Source of the DNA: Clostridium lundense DSM 17049
Lineage (GTDB): Bacteria > Bacillota > Clostridia > Clostridiales > Clostridiaceae
Direction: 5' to 3'
Length of the DNA: 64,000 bases
Assembly: GCF_000619945.1 (NCBI RefSeq)
Contig: NZ_JHVC01000003.1
Location: forward strand, 124,001-188,000
Shown: positions 53,414-62,641 of the stretch, piece after piece
Numbering within the stretch: position 1 is the first letter of the stretch
Layout: each line of letters opens with the position of its first letter
The notes under the pieces: model-generated
Told to the model about the DNA's origin: nothing
Seen by the model: the letters and a program-made list of their open reading frames with translations, nothing else
The model's database searches: none
Translations under genes and position numbers: made by a program

Positions 53414-55420
53414 TTATTTCACCATCTTCTTAGTTCCAATATAAGTGGCCCAAAAATACCCGCCATAGATTATAATAAAAATAAGTGTGGTTATTAAAAG
53501 CTGTACTGTAACATTGCCTGTTCCAAAATAATTTACTATTATTTTAGCTATTTTTAGTCCAACAAGGGAATGAATTAACGCTAGTGATAGTGGCAACATA
53601 AAATAAATTGATACTTGTCCTAATATTGTTTTATTTATCATTTCATCATCTACACCCATTTTTCTAAGAAGATTATATCTGTGAATATTATCTGCTGAGC
53701 TAGATAACTGCTGAAGAGCTAATATTACTGCTGATGTTATTAAAAATATCACTCCTATATAAAGAGCCAAATAGGAAACTATTCCTCCTAATCCAAATGC
53801 TGCTGGCCTTAACTCATCCTTAGTTATGGGTATACAAGTTATCCCACTGTTTTTGCTTTCATCTAGTGGTGGTATATGCTTCAAAAACTCTTCCTTCATC
53901 TTAACTTTATCTCCTTTAAAGTTAAGATTTAAGAAACCAATTCCTGGTACTAACCCATCCACTATCTCATCTCTTACTATAAATGTACAGAAATTTTCTT
54001 TATTAGATCCATTTCTTATAGTAACTTCTATAACAGGATTTTTTGAAGGTATTAACTCATACCCATTAACTTTAATTTTTGTTTTTTTATCCATGGCCTT
54101 CTGTATAGGAGGTAGCAATTCATTTACATCCCCAAATACTCCATACTCTCCGTTATTTAAAGTTATAGTTTCTTTTTTAGAAAATTTCATAACATTATTA
54201 AAATCAGATAACTTCATTATTGAAATTATACTATTTTGTGCAATATCCTTATGTGATTTGTATTTCTCTCCTTCATCCTCGCCAAGATAAGTCTTAATCC
54301 CTAAAACTTCTTCTCTACTTTCACTATAATACTCATAATAGTTAACATAACTTTCTGTATAGTGACGCAGATTTATATTGTTTTTTAAAAATTCATTCAT
54401 TGTTACTTTACTACTGCCATAAAGTAAAGTAACATCATATTGTGATAAATCATCTATATTTTTATTTAAAGTGTTACTAATACTAAAGCCACCTGATAGC
54501 ATGCATATAGACATAAATAGCATTAAGCATATAAGTGACATAGACACAAATGTAGTATTTATTTTACTGCTTATTTGCCTTAATAAAAACATATTTAATT
54601 CTTTTAGATATATTTTTCTATTATTTTGAACTACTCTTAACAAAACCCCAGACAAAGAGAAAAAAAATAGAAATGTTCCAATTACACACAATATTATAGG
54701 TATACTAATAGTTATATCTACAAATATTATTTCTGAATTTTTATGTAAAATTATAAAATAAGATGTTGCTATAAAAATGATTCCAATAATAAAAACTATT
54801 ATTAAAGTTTTTAAACTGCTTACTTTTATCTTTTCATTTTTTCTTCCATCTGTTAGCAAGTCAATAAGCTCTAATTTTTTTATGGTTCTAGTATTAAATA
54901 AAAATACAATTATGTACATTACCATAAAATATAATATAGTCTTAATAAATGCAGCACTAGAAAATGTGAATTTAAAGCTTTCCATTTTCACATGAAATAA
55001 TTTTGCTGTGAAAATTGACATTCCTTGAGATAAAAACACCCCTAAGAATAGTCCTATGCCTAATGAAAATACTCCTATTAGAATGGTTTCAATTAATAAC
55101 ATGTTTGATATTTCTCTATCTTCCATACCTAGGGTTAAATATATACCAAATTCTTTTTTTCTAATTTTTATAAGGTAGTTATTAGCATATATTATTAAAA
55201 AACCAAGTATACATGCTATAAATATAGATACTGTCCCCATTAGCTCATCTATTTTTCGAAAGTTATGTACATCGTATTCACTGAGCTTCATCATAATCTT
55301 TTGTGACCCAATAGAATTAAATGTATAAAATATACATATTCCAAATACTAATGTTACAAAATATATGGTATAATCCTTTAAACTTCTTTTCATATTTCTT
55401 TGGGCTAACTTAGTATACAT
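53414..55420 (-). CDS. BceB-type permease
   Basis: 668 residues. FtsX-like helices are at about 20-300, a large extracytoplasmic domain lies at roughly 310-530, and further helices close the protein. This layout is that of BceB, which binds peptide antibiotic complexes and signals to its kinase. It overlaps the ATPase gene by 11 bases and follows GGGGGTGA. The stop codon abuts the 158-bp mobile element. Confidence 0.92.
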   Translation of the reverse strand: MYTKLAQRNMKRSLKDYTIYFVTLVFGICIFYTFNSIGSQKIMMKLSEYDVHNFRKIDELMGTVSIFIACILGFLIIYANNYLIKIRKKEFGIYLTLGMEDREISNMLLIETILIGVFSLGIGLFLGVFLSQGMSIFTAKLFHVKMESFKFTFSSAAFIKTILYFMVMYIIVFLFNTRTIKKLELIDLLTDGRKNEKIKVSSLKTLIIVFIIGIIFIATSYFIILHKNSEIIFVDITISIPIILCVIGTFLFFFSLSGVLLRVVQNNRKIYLKELNMFLLRQISSKINTTFVSMSLICLMLFMSICMLSGGFSISNTLNKNIDDLSQYDVTLLYGSSKVTMNEFLKNNINLRHYTESYVNYYEYYSESREEVLGIKTYLGEDEGEKYKSHKDIAQNSIISIMKLSDFNNVMKFSKKETITLNNGEYGVFGDVNELLPPIQKAMDKKTKIKVNGYELIPSKNPVIEVTIRNGSNKENFCTFIVRDEIVDGLVPGIGFLNLNFKGDKVKMKEEFLKHIPPLDESKNSGITCIPITKDELRPAAFGLGGIVSYLALYIGVIFLITSAVILALQQLSSSADNIHRYNLLRKMGVDDEMINKTILGQVSIYFMLPLSLALIHSLVGLKIAKIIVNYFGTGNVTVQLLITTLIFIIIYGGYFWATYIGTKKMVK

Positions 55421-56180
55421 CTCTTAGGTCACCCCCAAGAAGAGATACTACTTCTATAATTCTATTAAAAAATTCCTTTCTCGAATCTTTTCCTCTTATG
55501 ATTTCATTAAATATCTTACCATCTTTAATAAACAGTATTCTTTTTGCATAACTGGCTGAAAAAGGATCATGTGTTACCATAATTATTGTGGCATTCTTAT
55601 TTCTATTTAACCCTTCTAAGCTTTCAAGAAGTATTTTAGCCCCTTTAGAATCTAAAGCTCCTGTTGGCTCATCAGCCAATATTAAAGAAGGATTTGTTAT
55701 AACGGCTCTAGCCGCTGCCACCCTTTGCCTTTCTCCTCCAGATATTTCATATGGATACTTATTTAAAATATCTGCTATGTTAAGTGTTTCAGCAATCTCT
55801 TTTACTTTTGTATCAATAATTTTACTATCTGTTTTTATTATGCTAAGTGCTAATGCTATATTTTCATAAGCTGTTAAAGTATCTAAGAGGTTAAAGTCTT
55901 GAAATATAAATCCTAGTTTTTCTCTTCTAAATTCAGCTATTTTCTTTTTATTTAATTCAGTGATGTCCTTATCATCTATACTAATATGGCCACTAGTTAC
56001 CTTATCTATTGTTGAAATACAATTTAATAATGTGGTTTTCCCACTACCTGATGGACCCATAATCCCTATAAATTCTCCCTGATTAACTTCAAAGCTTATA
56101 TTATTAATTGCTTTTGTTACCATACCTTTACTACCATAATATTTTTGTATATTTTCAATCTTTAATATTGCTTTATTCAC
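55410..56180 (-). CDS. BceA-type ATP-binding protein
   Basis: 256 residues. Walker A GPSGSGKTT is at 42-50, the signature is ISGGERQRV and Walker B ILADEP; the MacB-like features GFIFQDFNLL and TGALDSKG are present. It starts at a GTG behind AAGGAGG. It powers removal of peptide antibiotics such as bacitracin-like or lantibiotic compounds together with BceB. Confidence 0.94.
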   Translation of the reverse strand: MNKAILKIENIQKYYGSKGMVTKAINNISFEVNQGEFIGIMGPSGSGKTTLLNCISTIDKVTSGHISIDDKDITELNKKKIAEFRREKLGFIFQDFNLLDTLTAYENIALALSIIKTDSKIIDTKVKEIAETLNIADILNKYPYEISGGERQRVAAARAVITNPSLILADEPTGALDSKGAKILLESLEGLNRNKNATIIMVTHDPFSASYAKRILFIKDGKIFNEIIRGKDSRKEFFNRIIEVVSLLGGDLRDVY

Positions 56181-56489
56181 AATTTCCTCCTTGCAAACAT
56201 ATACCTGTTAAACGCTTAAGCACCGTATATGTATATATTAATTTTTTTTATTAATTTAAACCATAGAATAACACAACATAAAACTAACAATTTTGTCACT
56301 ATTGTATATTTTAAAAAATAACTACCTCCTTAGACAGGAATACTAGTATAATTTTCAACATAACTAACTATTAAAAATAACTAGTCAATATAATAAATAT
56401 CAACTAGTTAGATTTAACCCTATTAAGTTTAACTTGAATCAGTTCCTATATAAAAGCTTTGTCACTCTTAGATTTATATCTTTACTTTA
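56181..56489. other. Intergenic region between the BceS-like and BceA-like genes
   Basis: 309 bases without a gene. It holds the leader and presumed promoter of the ABC operon (minus strand), a candidate regulator site at 56285-56298 and an inverted pair TAACTAGT/ACTAGTTA near 56382-56413. A T-rich stretch follows the kinase stop, but no clear terminator is present. Confidence 0.5.
56285..56298 (-). promoter_or_regulatory. Candidate binding site for the BceR-like regulator
   Basis: Minus-strand TGACAAAATTGTTA, an almost perfect dyad (TGACAA / TTGTTA), 105 bases before the BceA-like start. Bce-type regulators bind dyads of this kind upstream of their ABC genes. A related TGACAAAG lies at 56457. 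Confidence 0.35.
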
Positions 56490-57500
56490 TTAGAATGTAT
56501 GCATATCATTTTTAGGAAATAATATAGATACTGTAGTGCCTATGCCCTCTTTAGAAGTTATACTAATACCTAGACCTAAACTGTCACAAAGTTTTTTACT
56601 TAAATAAAGACCAAATCCCGTAGACTCTCTAAACTTTCTACCATTCTCTCCAGTAAAACCTTTATTAAATATGTTTACTAATGATTTTTCACTTATCCCA
56701 ATGCCTGTATCACTCACATCTAAAATTACTTCATCATTATTATTTTTACATCTAAACATAATCTCTCCTTCAGCTTTTTCTATATATTTAATAGAATTGC
56801 TTAATATTTGATGCAAAATAAACTCAATCCATTTTTTATCAGAAAAAACAAATTCGTCACATTCTATAATTTTAATCTTTATATGTTTGTCAATAAGTGT
56901 ATTAGCATTTCTAATAACTACATTATTAATACATTCCTTAATATTTAACTTTCTAATTATATAATCTCTTTCCACCTGACTGCTTTTACTATAAAAAAGA
57001 GACTGATCTATATAATTCTCTACTTTCTCTATTTCCTTTAAAATATTAGAAGTTACACTAGATTTATTATTATCAATGATCAATTTAATAGCTGCTATAG
57101 GTGTCTTTACTTCATGTATCCACATTTCTATATATTCTTTGTATTCTTGTTTATCACTTATAAACTTTCCTATTTCATCATTCATAGATTTATTAGTTTG
57201 AGTTACAATATCATAGAAAATTTTACTTTCTAAAAAATTACCTTCAGAAATAATCTCTGAAATTAAATATTTTTTATCTAATGAATCCAGATTTTCATAT
57301 ACTTTTTTATAGTATTTACTTTTAATAATATAATTATAAAAATAAAAACTTATAAATGCTATAAAATTTAAAATTACTATAAAAATAATTGCATATATAT
57401 CAACACTTAAAGCCTTTAAAATCATGGATGTAAATATTAATACAATGACCTCAATTATAATAAAAATATACTTATCCTTAAAATATTCTCCTATTCTCAT
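56490..57500 (-). CDS. BceS-type intramembrane-sensing histidine kinase
   Basis: 336 residues. Two closely spaced membrane helices (about 11-31 and 36-58) with almost no outside loop; the phospho-acceptor His129 lies in MWIHEVKTPIAAIKL. The HATPase contains DVSDTGIGI and STGFGLYLSKKL. Kinases of this shape read the state of the partner BceAB-like transporter. It overlaps the regulator by four bases (ATGA). Confidence 0.94.
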   Translation of the reverse strand: MRIGEYFKDKYIFIIIEVIVLIFTSMILKALSVDIYAIIFIVILNFIAFISFYFYNYIIKSKYYKKVYENLDSLDKKYLISEIISEGNFLESKIFYDIVTQTNKSMNDEIGKFISDKQEYKEYIEMWIHEVKTPIAAIKLIIDNNKSSVTSNILKEIEKVENYIDQSLFYSKSSQVERDYIIRKLNIKECINNVVIRNANTLIDKHIKIKIIECDEFVFSDKKWIEFILHQILSNSIKYIEKAEGEIMFRCKNNNDEVILDVSDTGIGISEKSLVNIFNKGFTGENGRKFRESTGFGLYLSKKLCDSLGLGISITSKEGIGTTVSILFPKNDMHTF

Positions 57501-58165
57501 ATTAAAATATATCCTTGTCCTCGTTTAGTTTGAATGTAATCCACTGCTCCAAGATCTTCTAGCTTTTTTCTAAGTCTATTCACATTAACAGTAAGGGTAT
57601 TATCGTCAACAAATTCTGCTTCTTGCCATAAACATTTCATAATCTCATCCCTTGAAACAATTTTTCCATTATTATTTATAAGCATATGTAAAATTTTACT
57701 TTCGTTTTTGGTAAGCTCTGTTTTATTGTTATTAAACTCCACCTCGCTAGTAGCTATGTTATAAGCAAGTCCCTTATATCTTAAATAGTCACCTTTTCCA
57801 TTACCATATGTCCTTTTTAATACAGCAGTAATTCTAGCTAATAAAATTTGTAGATTATAAGGTTTAGTTATAAAATCATCAGCTCCCAGATTTATACTCA
57901 TAAGTTCGTCTAACTCATCATCTCTGCTAGTAACTACTATAATTGGTACCTGTGAAACCTTCCTAATTTCTCTACATATATAGTGTCCATCAAAGTATGG
58001 CAAGTTAATGTCTAATAAAATAATATCTGGATTTTCACTTATAGCCTCTTCTATTATATTTTCAAAATCTGTTGAAAAGCAACTATTGTATCCGTATCTA
58101 GTAAGAAAGGTACAGAGTTCATTCCTTATTGTAAAATCATCTTCTATAATAAATACCTTTTCCAT
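57497..58165 (-). CDS. BceR-type response regulator
   Basis: 222 residues, OmpR family. The acceptor is Asp52 in IILLDINLP and TSRDDELDELMSINLGADD is characteristic of the BceR group; the winged helix ends VNVNRLRKKLE and KRGQGYIL. The ATG at 58165 is better placed after AGGTGAGG than the GTG at 58177. Expected to activate the adjacent ABC operon. Confidence 0.94.
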   Translation of the reverse strand: MEKVFIIEDDFTIRNELCTFLTRYGYNSCFSTDFENIIEEAISENPDIILLDINLPYFDGHYICREIRKVSQVPIIVVTSRDDELDELMSINLGADDFITKPYNLQILLARITAVLKRTYGNGKGDYLRYKGLAYNIATSEVEFNNNKTELTKNESKILHMLINNNGKIVSRDEIMKCLWQEAEFVDDNTLTVNVNRLRKKLEDLGAVDYIQTKRGQGYILI

Positions 58166-58459
58166 AACACACCTCACCTACATACTAATACTAACTTAAG
58201 ACTAATCTATTCTAATGATTAGATATAAGTCTTTATGGCTATATTATAACATCAAATTTAATTATTACTAAATTAAAACTTAATCATGGGATAAAACAAC
58301 TTTCACAAAACTAATTTCTCTCTCGAAATTTTTATAATTTAATAATATATATAAACATTTAGTAATTTACAAATCTTTATACCTTGTATAAAATAAATCT
58401 TACTGATAGATATTACATTTAACACACATTTAAAAATAAATTTAAAGGAGATTTTTAAG

Positions 58460-59026
58460 ATGAATAGACTTGATGAAATATTATCATATAATAAATCTTT
58501 TGTAGAAAATAAGGAATATGAAAAATATAAAGCAACAAAATATCCAGATAAGAAAATGGTAATATTCTCTTGTATGGATACCAGATTAACAGAACTTCTT
58601 CCTCGTGCTCTAAATTTAAGAAATGGAGATGCAAAATTTATAAAAAATGCTGGGGCAGTAATTACCCATCCTTTTGGAAGTATTATGAGAAGCATTTTAG
58701 TAGCAATTTATGAATTAAATGCTGAAGAGGTCTTTGTAATAGGACATCATGGTTGTGGTATGAGTAATATTGATACAACGAAAACTCTTGAAAAAATTTT
58801 ACAAAGAGGTATATCAAAAGATACCTTATCAACACTTGAGAACTCTGGTATCAACTTAAAAAATTGGTTGCATGGATTTGACTGTGTCACTGATTCTGTA
58901 AAAAAAAGTGTATCAATAATTAAAAACCATCCTCTAATGCCTAAGGATGTTTTTGTACATGGCCTCATAATTGATCCTGAAACCGGGAAATTAGAACTTG
59001 TTGTAGATGGATATAATAACCTCTAA
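58460..59026 (+). CDS. Beta-class carbonic anhydrase
   Basis: 188 residues. Zinc ligands are Cys38 (FSCMDTRL), with the Asp40-Arg42 dyad, and His96 and Cys99 (GHHGCGM). IKNAGAVI lies in between as expected. It hydrates CO2 to bicarbonate in the cytosol. GGAG precedes the ATG; it is transcribed alone and ends in a strong terminator. Confidence 0.93.
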   Translation: MNRLDEILSYNKSFVENKEYEKYKATKYPDKKMVIFSCMDTRLTELLPRALNLRNGDAKFIKNAGAVITHPFGSIMRSILVAIYELNAEEVFVIGHHGCGMSNIDTTKTLEKILQRGISKDTLSTLENSGINLKNWLHGFDCVTDSVKKSVSIIKNHPLMPKDVFVHGLIIDPETGKLELVVDGYNNL

Positions 59027-59040
59027 TTTCTCTAATAATT

Positions 59041-59077
59041 AAAGATAGGACTTTTATCAAAAATCCTATCTTTTTTT
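59041..59077 (+). terminator. Intrinsic terminator of the carbonic anhydrase gene
   Basis: AAAGATAGGA pairs with TCCTATCTTT, followed by TTTTT. Confidence 0.88.
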
Positions 59078-59095
59078 AATTAGTCATCTATATTC

Positions 59096-59404
59096 TTATG
59101 TTATTATATCTGATATCTCACTTATAAGTATTCCACAACCTATTAAGCTTATAACTGCTAGTACTGTTCCTATAATACCACAAATAAATCCTGCTTTGGC
59201 CATACCATATCCTTCTAAGTTGGGATTTTTTCTTATTTTCTTCTTTGATATATTTCCAAATATAATTCCTAATATAGATGGTATTATTCCTATACCATAA
59301 ATAATAGGTATAAACATAAATACAAGTCCTACAATTCCACAAACTAAAGAAGCTATAGACATCTCATCTGTTCTTTTTTCATTAGATAAATTACTGTCTT
59401 CCAT
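59096..59404 (-). CDS. DUF4190-type small membrane protein
   Basis: About 102 residues with two membrane hairpins. AIASLVCGI-like ASLVCGIVGLVF and GIIPSILGIIFG, then AKAGFICGIIGTVLAV, follow the DUF4190 pattern. The start is uncertain: the ATG at 59416 is too close to GGGG, the ATG at 59404 is rather far. Function unknown. Confidence 0.78.
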   Translation of the reverse strand: MEDSNLSNEKRTDEMSIASLVCGIVGLVFMFIPIIYGIGIIPSILGIIFGNISKKKIRKNPNLEGYGMAKAGFICGIIGTVLAVISLIGCGILISEISDIIT

Positions 59405-59533
59405 TAATTTGATCATTCCCCATAAATTGTTTTACTCATAAATTTATACTTTATTAAACTACTTCCTTATGTTATAGTTAGACAACTTTTTGCACTTCAT
59501 ATGTACTTAACAAATCTTTACTTAAAAAACATA

Positions 59534-59908
59534 TTATCCATCATACTCAACTAGAGCTCTTTTTAATCTTCTTACTCCTCCTCTTGGATTTTCCACATCC
59601 CCTTTATATCTAGGAATTAGGTGCACATGTAAATGCATAATAGTTTGTCCTGCATAGTAACCAACATTTATTCCTATGTTATATCCTGAAGGTTCGTATT
59701 GAATATCAAGCATTTCTCTCACTTCATGAAGTAAGCTATATATTCCTTTTACTTCTTCCTCTGTGGCTTCAAAAAAGCTTACAAAATGCCTCTTAGGAAT
59801 TATAAGCGCATGTCCCTCATTTACAGGATACTTATCCATTATAGCAAAAGCTACCTTATTTTCTGCTATTATTTCTGATTTATCAATATTACAAAATATA
59901 CAATCCAT
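59534..59908 (-). CDS. HIT-family nucleotide hydrolase
   Basis: 124 residues. The HIT triad is seen in IMHLHVHLIPR, a zinc-type CIFC lies at residues 3-6, and GHALIIPKRHF in the middle. Such proteins hydrolyse or transfer adenylyl/guanylyl groups (Hint or Ap4A hydrolase class). GAGGAG lies 7 bases before the ATG at 59908; earlier in-frame starts overlap the RBS. Confidence 0.93.
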   Translation of the reverse strand: MDCIFCNIDKSEIIAENKVAFAIMDKYPVNEGHALIIPKRHFVSFFEATEEEVKGIYSLLHEVREMLDIQYEPSGYNIGINVGYYAGQTIMHLHVHLIPRYKGDVENPRGGVRRLKRALVEYDG

Positions 59909-60117
59909 TTTCATTCTCCTCACCATAATAATATAAAAATTATATATTAACTAATAATTACTTTCAATTATTTATTATATAGGCTTTGCTAGACTAAATT
60001 TGTCCATTTATAAAACTTTTAATAAAATCAACTCCAAATATTATTAACTTATACAAGGATATAATCTTAAATTAATTATTCCTTTACATAAAGTATACTA
60101 AACTACCAATAAATCAT

Positions 60118-60159
60118 AAATAACCTCCTTAAGTTAAATCCTTAAGAAGGTTATTTTTT
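60118..60159. terminator. Bidirectional intrinsic terminator
   Basis: AAATAACCTCCTTAAG pairs with CTTAAGAAGGTTATTT, followed by T on the plus strand and preceded by A-rich sequence. It lies between two genes on the minus strand and ends the TPR gene. Confidence 0.75.
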
Positions 60160-60186
60160 AATGTATTGAAAAATCATAAAAATATA

Positions 60187-61059
60187 TTAGATAACATCCT
60201 TTAACAAATTTTCTAGTTCCTTAAATTTTTTCTTTGCATTTTTGTGTCCATTATCTTTTGTTAATATATACTCAAATAACTCTCTTGATCTACTATAAAG
60301 CCTTAAATTAGCAAGTCCAACAGCTTTATTATATAGCACATTTAAATCTTCACCTTTTTCATGAATAACCTTATTATAGTATTGAATTGCCTTTAAAGGA
60401 TTTTCTTCTAAAAGATTATCTCCCTTTTTCAGATAACCCTCCAAATTCTCCATATGATCCTTAGTTATAAAAGATAATTGTCCTTCTCTAATAGGTTCAT
60501 CATATCTTTCATAGTAATAGCTATCTATATAACTTATACAATTCTCTACTATTTCCTCTGCTTCTTCTCCCTTTGCAAACCATATATTAGATTTTCCCAT
60601 CCCTTTGCCTGCTCCAATTACCCTTGCTGGATATATTATATAACTTCTATACATAGGTGGTATTAAAACGCAATCCTCTATATTGGCTTTTATATTATAA
60701 AACGCTATGGCATTTTCTTGATAATATCTATATACCCTAGCATTTTTATACCAGCCTATTATTCTTGCCCCCACCTTATCATTAGGTCTTTTAGCTACCC
60801 ATACTACTAACACATCATCTATAAAATCTTTTCCTTCAAAGGCTGAGTCAATCTTCTCTATATGTAATTCATTTTCTTTGCTTCCACTAGATTTTGTACA
60901 TACATATCCATAATAGCACCCATCCGTATTTAAGAAATTATACTGTTCTGCTCCTTGATGGCTTTTATCCACATATGCTCCTCCTGATGTAATAGTATCC
61001 TCCTCACTTACACCCCTGTAACCTTTCATCCAACCTATGTTACAGAACACTATTCTCAC
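60187..61059 (-). CDS. Two-domain protein: unrecognised N-terminal domain plus TPR repeats
   Basis: 290 residues. The first ~170 residues start with RIVFCNIGWMKGYRG and contain YVDKSHQGAEQYNF, YYGYVCTK, VVWVAKRP and IIGWYKNARVYRYY. I have seen this arrangement only as a PUA/EVE-like or restriction-associated module and cannot name it with certainty. Residues about 205-290 are TPR-like helices (NPLKAIQYYNKVIHEKGEDL and following). The GTG at 61059 is 8 bases past GGAG; an upstream GTG (61068) overlaps the RBS. No partner genes are adjacent. Confidence 0.7.
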   Translation of the reverse strand: MRIVFCNIGWMKGYRGVSEEDTITSGGAYVDKSHQGAEQYNFLNTDGCYYGYVCTKSSGSKENELHIEKIDSAFEGKDFIDDVLVVWVAKRPNDKVGARIIGWYKNARVYRYYQENAIAFYNIKANIEDCVLIPPMYRSYIIYPARVIGAGKGMGKSNIWFAKGEEAEEIVENCISYIDSYYYERYDEPIREGQLSFITKDHMENLEGYLKKGDNLLEENPLKAIQYYNKVIHEKGEDLNVLYNKAVGLANLRLYSRSRELFEYILTKDNGHKNAKKKFKELENLLKDVI

Positions 61060-61086
61060 TTCAACCACTCCATTTCAATTAACTAG

Positions 61087-61130
61087 TAATATACCCCTTA
61101 TATCATCTCTAATATAAGGGGATAATCTTT
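61087..61130 (+). terminator. Hairpin in the 61.1-61.8 kb gap
   Basis: TACCCCTTATAT pairs with ATATAAGGGGATA and is followed by ATCTTTTTTATA on the plus strand. No plus-strand gene precedes it, so it may mark a lost gene or act from the other strand. The rest of this 700-base gap has only the short frame below and two further hairpins. Confidence 0.45.
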
Positions 61131-61351
61131 TTTATATTATAAATTTTTCATATAAATTTATATACTTTATAACTCTTCTTTGTATAATATATGAATTCAC
61201 TTTTTCAATCCAGCCATTTACTTATATTCAACATTATATCATATATTTAAATAAAATCCATACCATTACACTATCTCTACATTCAAGACACCTATATCCA
61301 AATACAAATCTGAATTTTATATGGCTATATTTTTATTTCTATAAGTGCTTC

Positions 61352-61528
61352 TCATACATATACAAGCATAGTATCCCCATCTATTTTTTTCTTATCCATT
61401 AAGTAATTCTTAGGTTCAGAAGGATCAAAATCTTTGATTTTGTGTAAATTACTTTCACATGGTTCGATGTGATTATTAAGGATAGTAGTTATTGAATAAA
61501 AGGTATCCCCTATACATATCAAATCCAT
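61352..61528 (-). CDS. Possible 58-residue small protein
   Basis: MDLICIGDTFYSITTIL at the start, then NNHIEPCESNLHKIKDF and YLMDKKKIDGDTMLVYV. The IGDTFYSI stretch resembles the start of a LysM motif, but the rest does not clearly follow. No good RBS precedes the ATG and a hairpin (61547-61581) lies just upstream. It could be real, or the relic of a LysM protein. Confidence 0.3.
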   Translation of the reverse strand: MDLICIGDTFYSITTILNNHIEPCESNLHKIKDFDPSEPKNYLMDKKKIDGDTMLVYV

Positions 61529-61546
61529 TATATATCCAAATGTAAA

Positions 61547-61581
61547 AATGGTAATCTAAATAATATTAGATTACCATTCTA
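61547..61581 (-). terminator. Hairpin upstream of the 58-codon frame
   Basis: ATGGTAATCTAA pairs with TTAGATTACCAT; on the minus strand it is followed by TTTTTACATT, as for a terminator. Confidence 0.5.
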
Positions 61582-61715
61582 GAAAGGGGATTATTATGAA
61601 ACTGTCACATTACTTCTTTGTGGAACTTTTGGTCAATATATTATTTTAATGTAACTTTTACTATTAATAATTCCCAAAAATATTTTATTTATTCCTAAAC
61701 TTTCATAAAAAATAC

Positions 61716-61749
61716 AAATAAAAAAACCTACATGCAAATATCAAGTAGG
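61716..61749 (-). terminator. Intrinsic terminator of the IDEAL-domain gene
   Basis: On the minus strand AAACCTACTTG pairs with CATGTAGGTTT and is followed by a run of eight T, 19 bases past the stop. Confidence 0.8.
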
Positions 61750-61767
61750 TTTATGTTATTTAAATAA

Positions 61768-62388
61768 TTATTCCATTAGATTTTTAATTTCCTGTGACAA
61801 CAATTCAAACATTTGTTTATCTCTTCTATCTAATGCATCATTAAGAAATACATACAATGCATTTAAATAAAGGTTGTCCTTTTCTTTTTGCCTTAAAAAA
61901 CATTTATTTGGCTTTTCTAATTCTTTTACAATTTTTATCTCCCTATAAAGAGCTGTTAATGCAACTAAATACTCTCCTAATTCTTTCTTTGAAAAAACGA
62001 AAAACACTCTTTTTTGGGAAGAATCAATACCTTCTTTTACTGAACAGATTTTTAGGTAATTTTCATTAAGAGAAGAAATTATTATTTTCTGTCCTTCTTT
62101 AATTGAAAACTCTTCTATATTTAAATTATTAGAGAATACATTTTTATATGCATTTGTTAAAAATTCTATATATTTCTCTAAATTATTCTGTGAAAATACA
62201 ATATTATTAAATATATCGCCTCTTTTAAAGCATAAATTATATACTTCTTTTCCCACATGGTCATTTTTCACAACAAACAAAATGTAATCTAAATATTTAT
62301 TTAAAGTCCTCTCTGGAATGAATTTTACGCCGTATTTAAATCTGTTACCTAATGTATTTTTTGGTAAAACAAAATTATTTATTTTCAC
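61768..62388 (-). CDS. Unrecognised protein with C-terminal IDEAL-like motif
   Basis: 206 residues. I do not recognise the first 165 residues, which look globular with a basic N-terminus. The end, LYVFLNDALDRRDKQMFELLSQEI, fits the IDEAL pattern (ALDxRDKxxFxxLS), a short motif seen at C-termini of Firmicute proteins. It starts at a GTG behind AGGAGA and has its own terminator. Function unknown. Confidence 0.62.
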   Translation of the reverse strand: MKINNFVLPKNTLGNRFKYGVKFIPERTLNKYLDYILFVVKNDHVGKEVYNLCFKRGDIFNNIVFSQNNLEKYIEFLTNAYKNVFSNNLNIEEFSIKEGQKIIISSLNENYLKICSVKEGIDSSQKRVFFVFSKKELGEYLVALTALYREIKIVKELEKPNKCFLRQKEKDNLYLNALYVFLNDALDRRDKQMFELLSQEIKNLME

Positions 62389-62586
62389 GACAAATTCTCC
62401 TTTTTTTCGATTAAATTTAATACATCTATTATACTCTAAAATTTTTATTCCAAAGCCTTTTGCTGAATATTAAAACAATTTTAATTTTATCCAAAAACTA
62501 ATCTTTTGTGGGAGTAAAAACTTCCTCTGAAGCCAAGAACTCTGTTTATATAAAAATATATAATAACTAATAATTTTGAATATTCA

Positions 62587-62614
62587 TTGTTAACTGCGTG
62601 AACTAGGTTATACT
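62587..62614 (+). promoter_or_regulatory. Putative promoter of the HNH gene
   Basis: TTGTTA (62587-62592), a 16-base spacer, TATACT (62609-62614), 28 bases before the ATG. Confidence 0.55.
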
Positions 62615-62641
62615 ATACGTGAAAGGATAAGTGAAATTATT

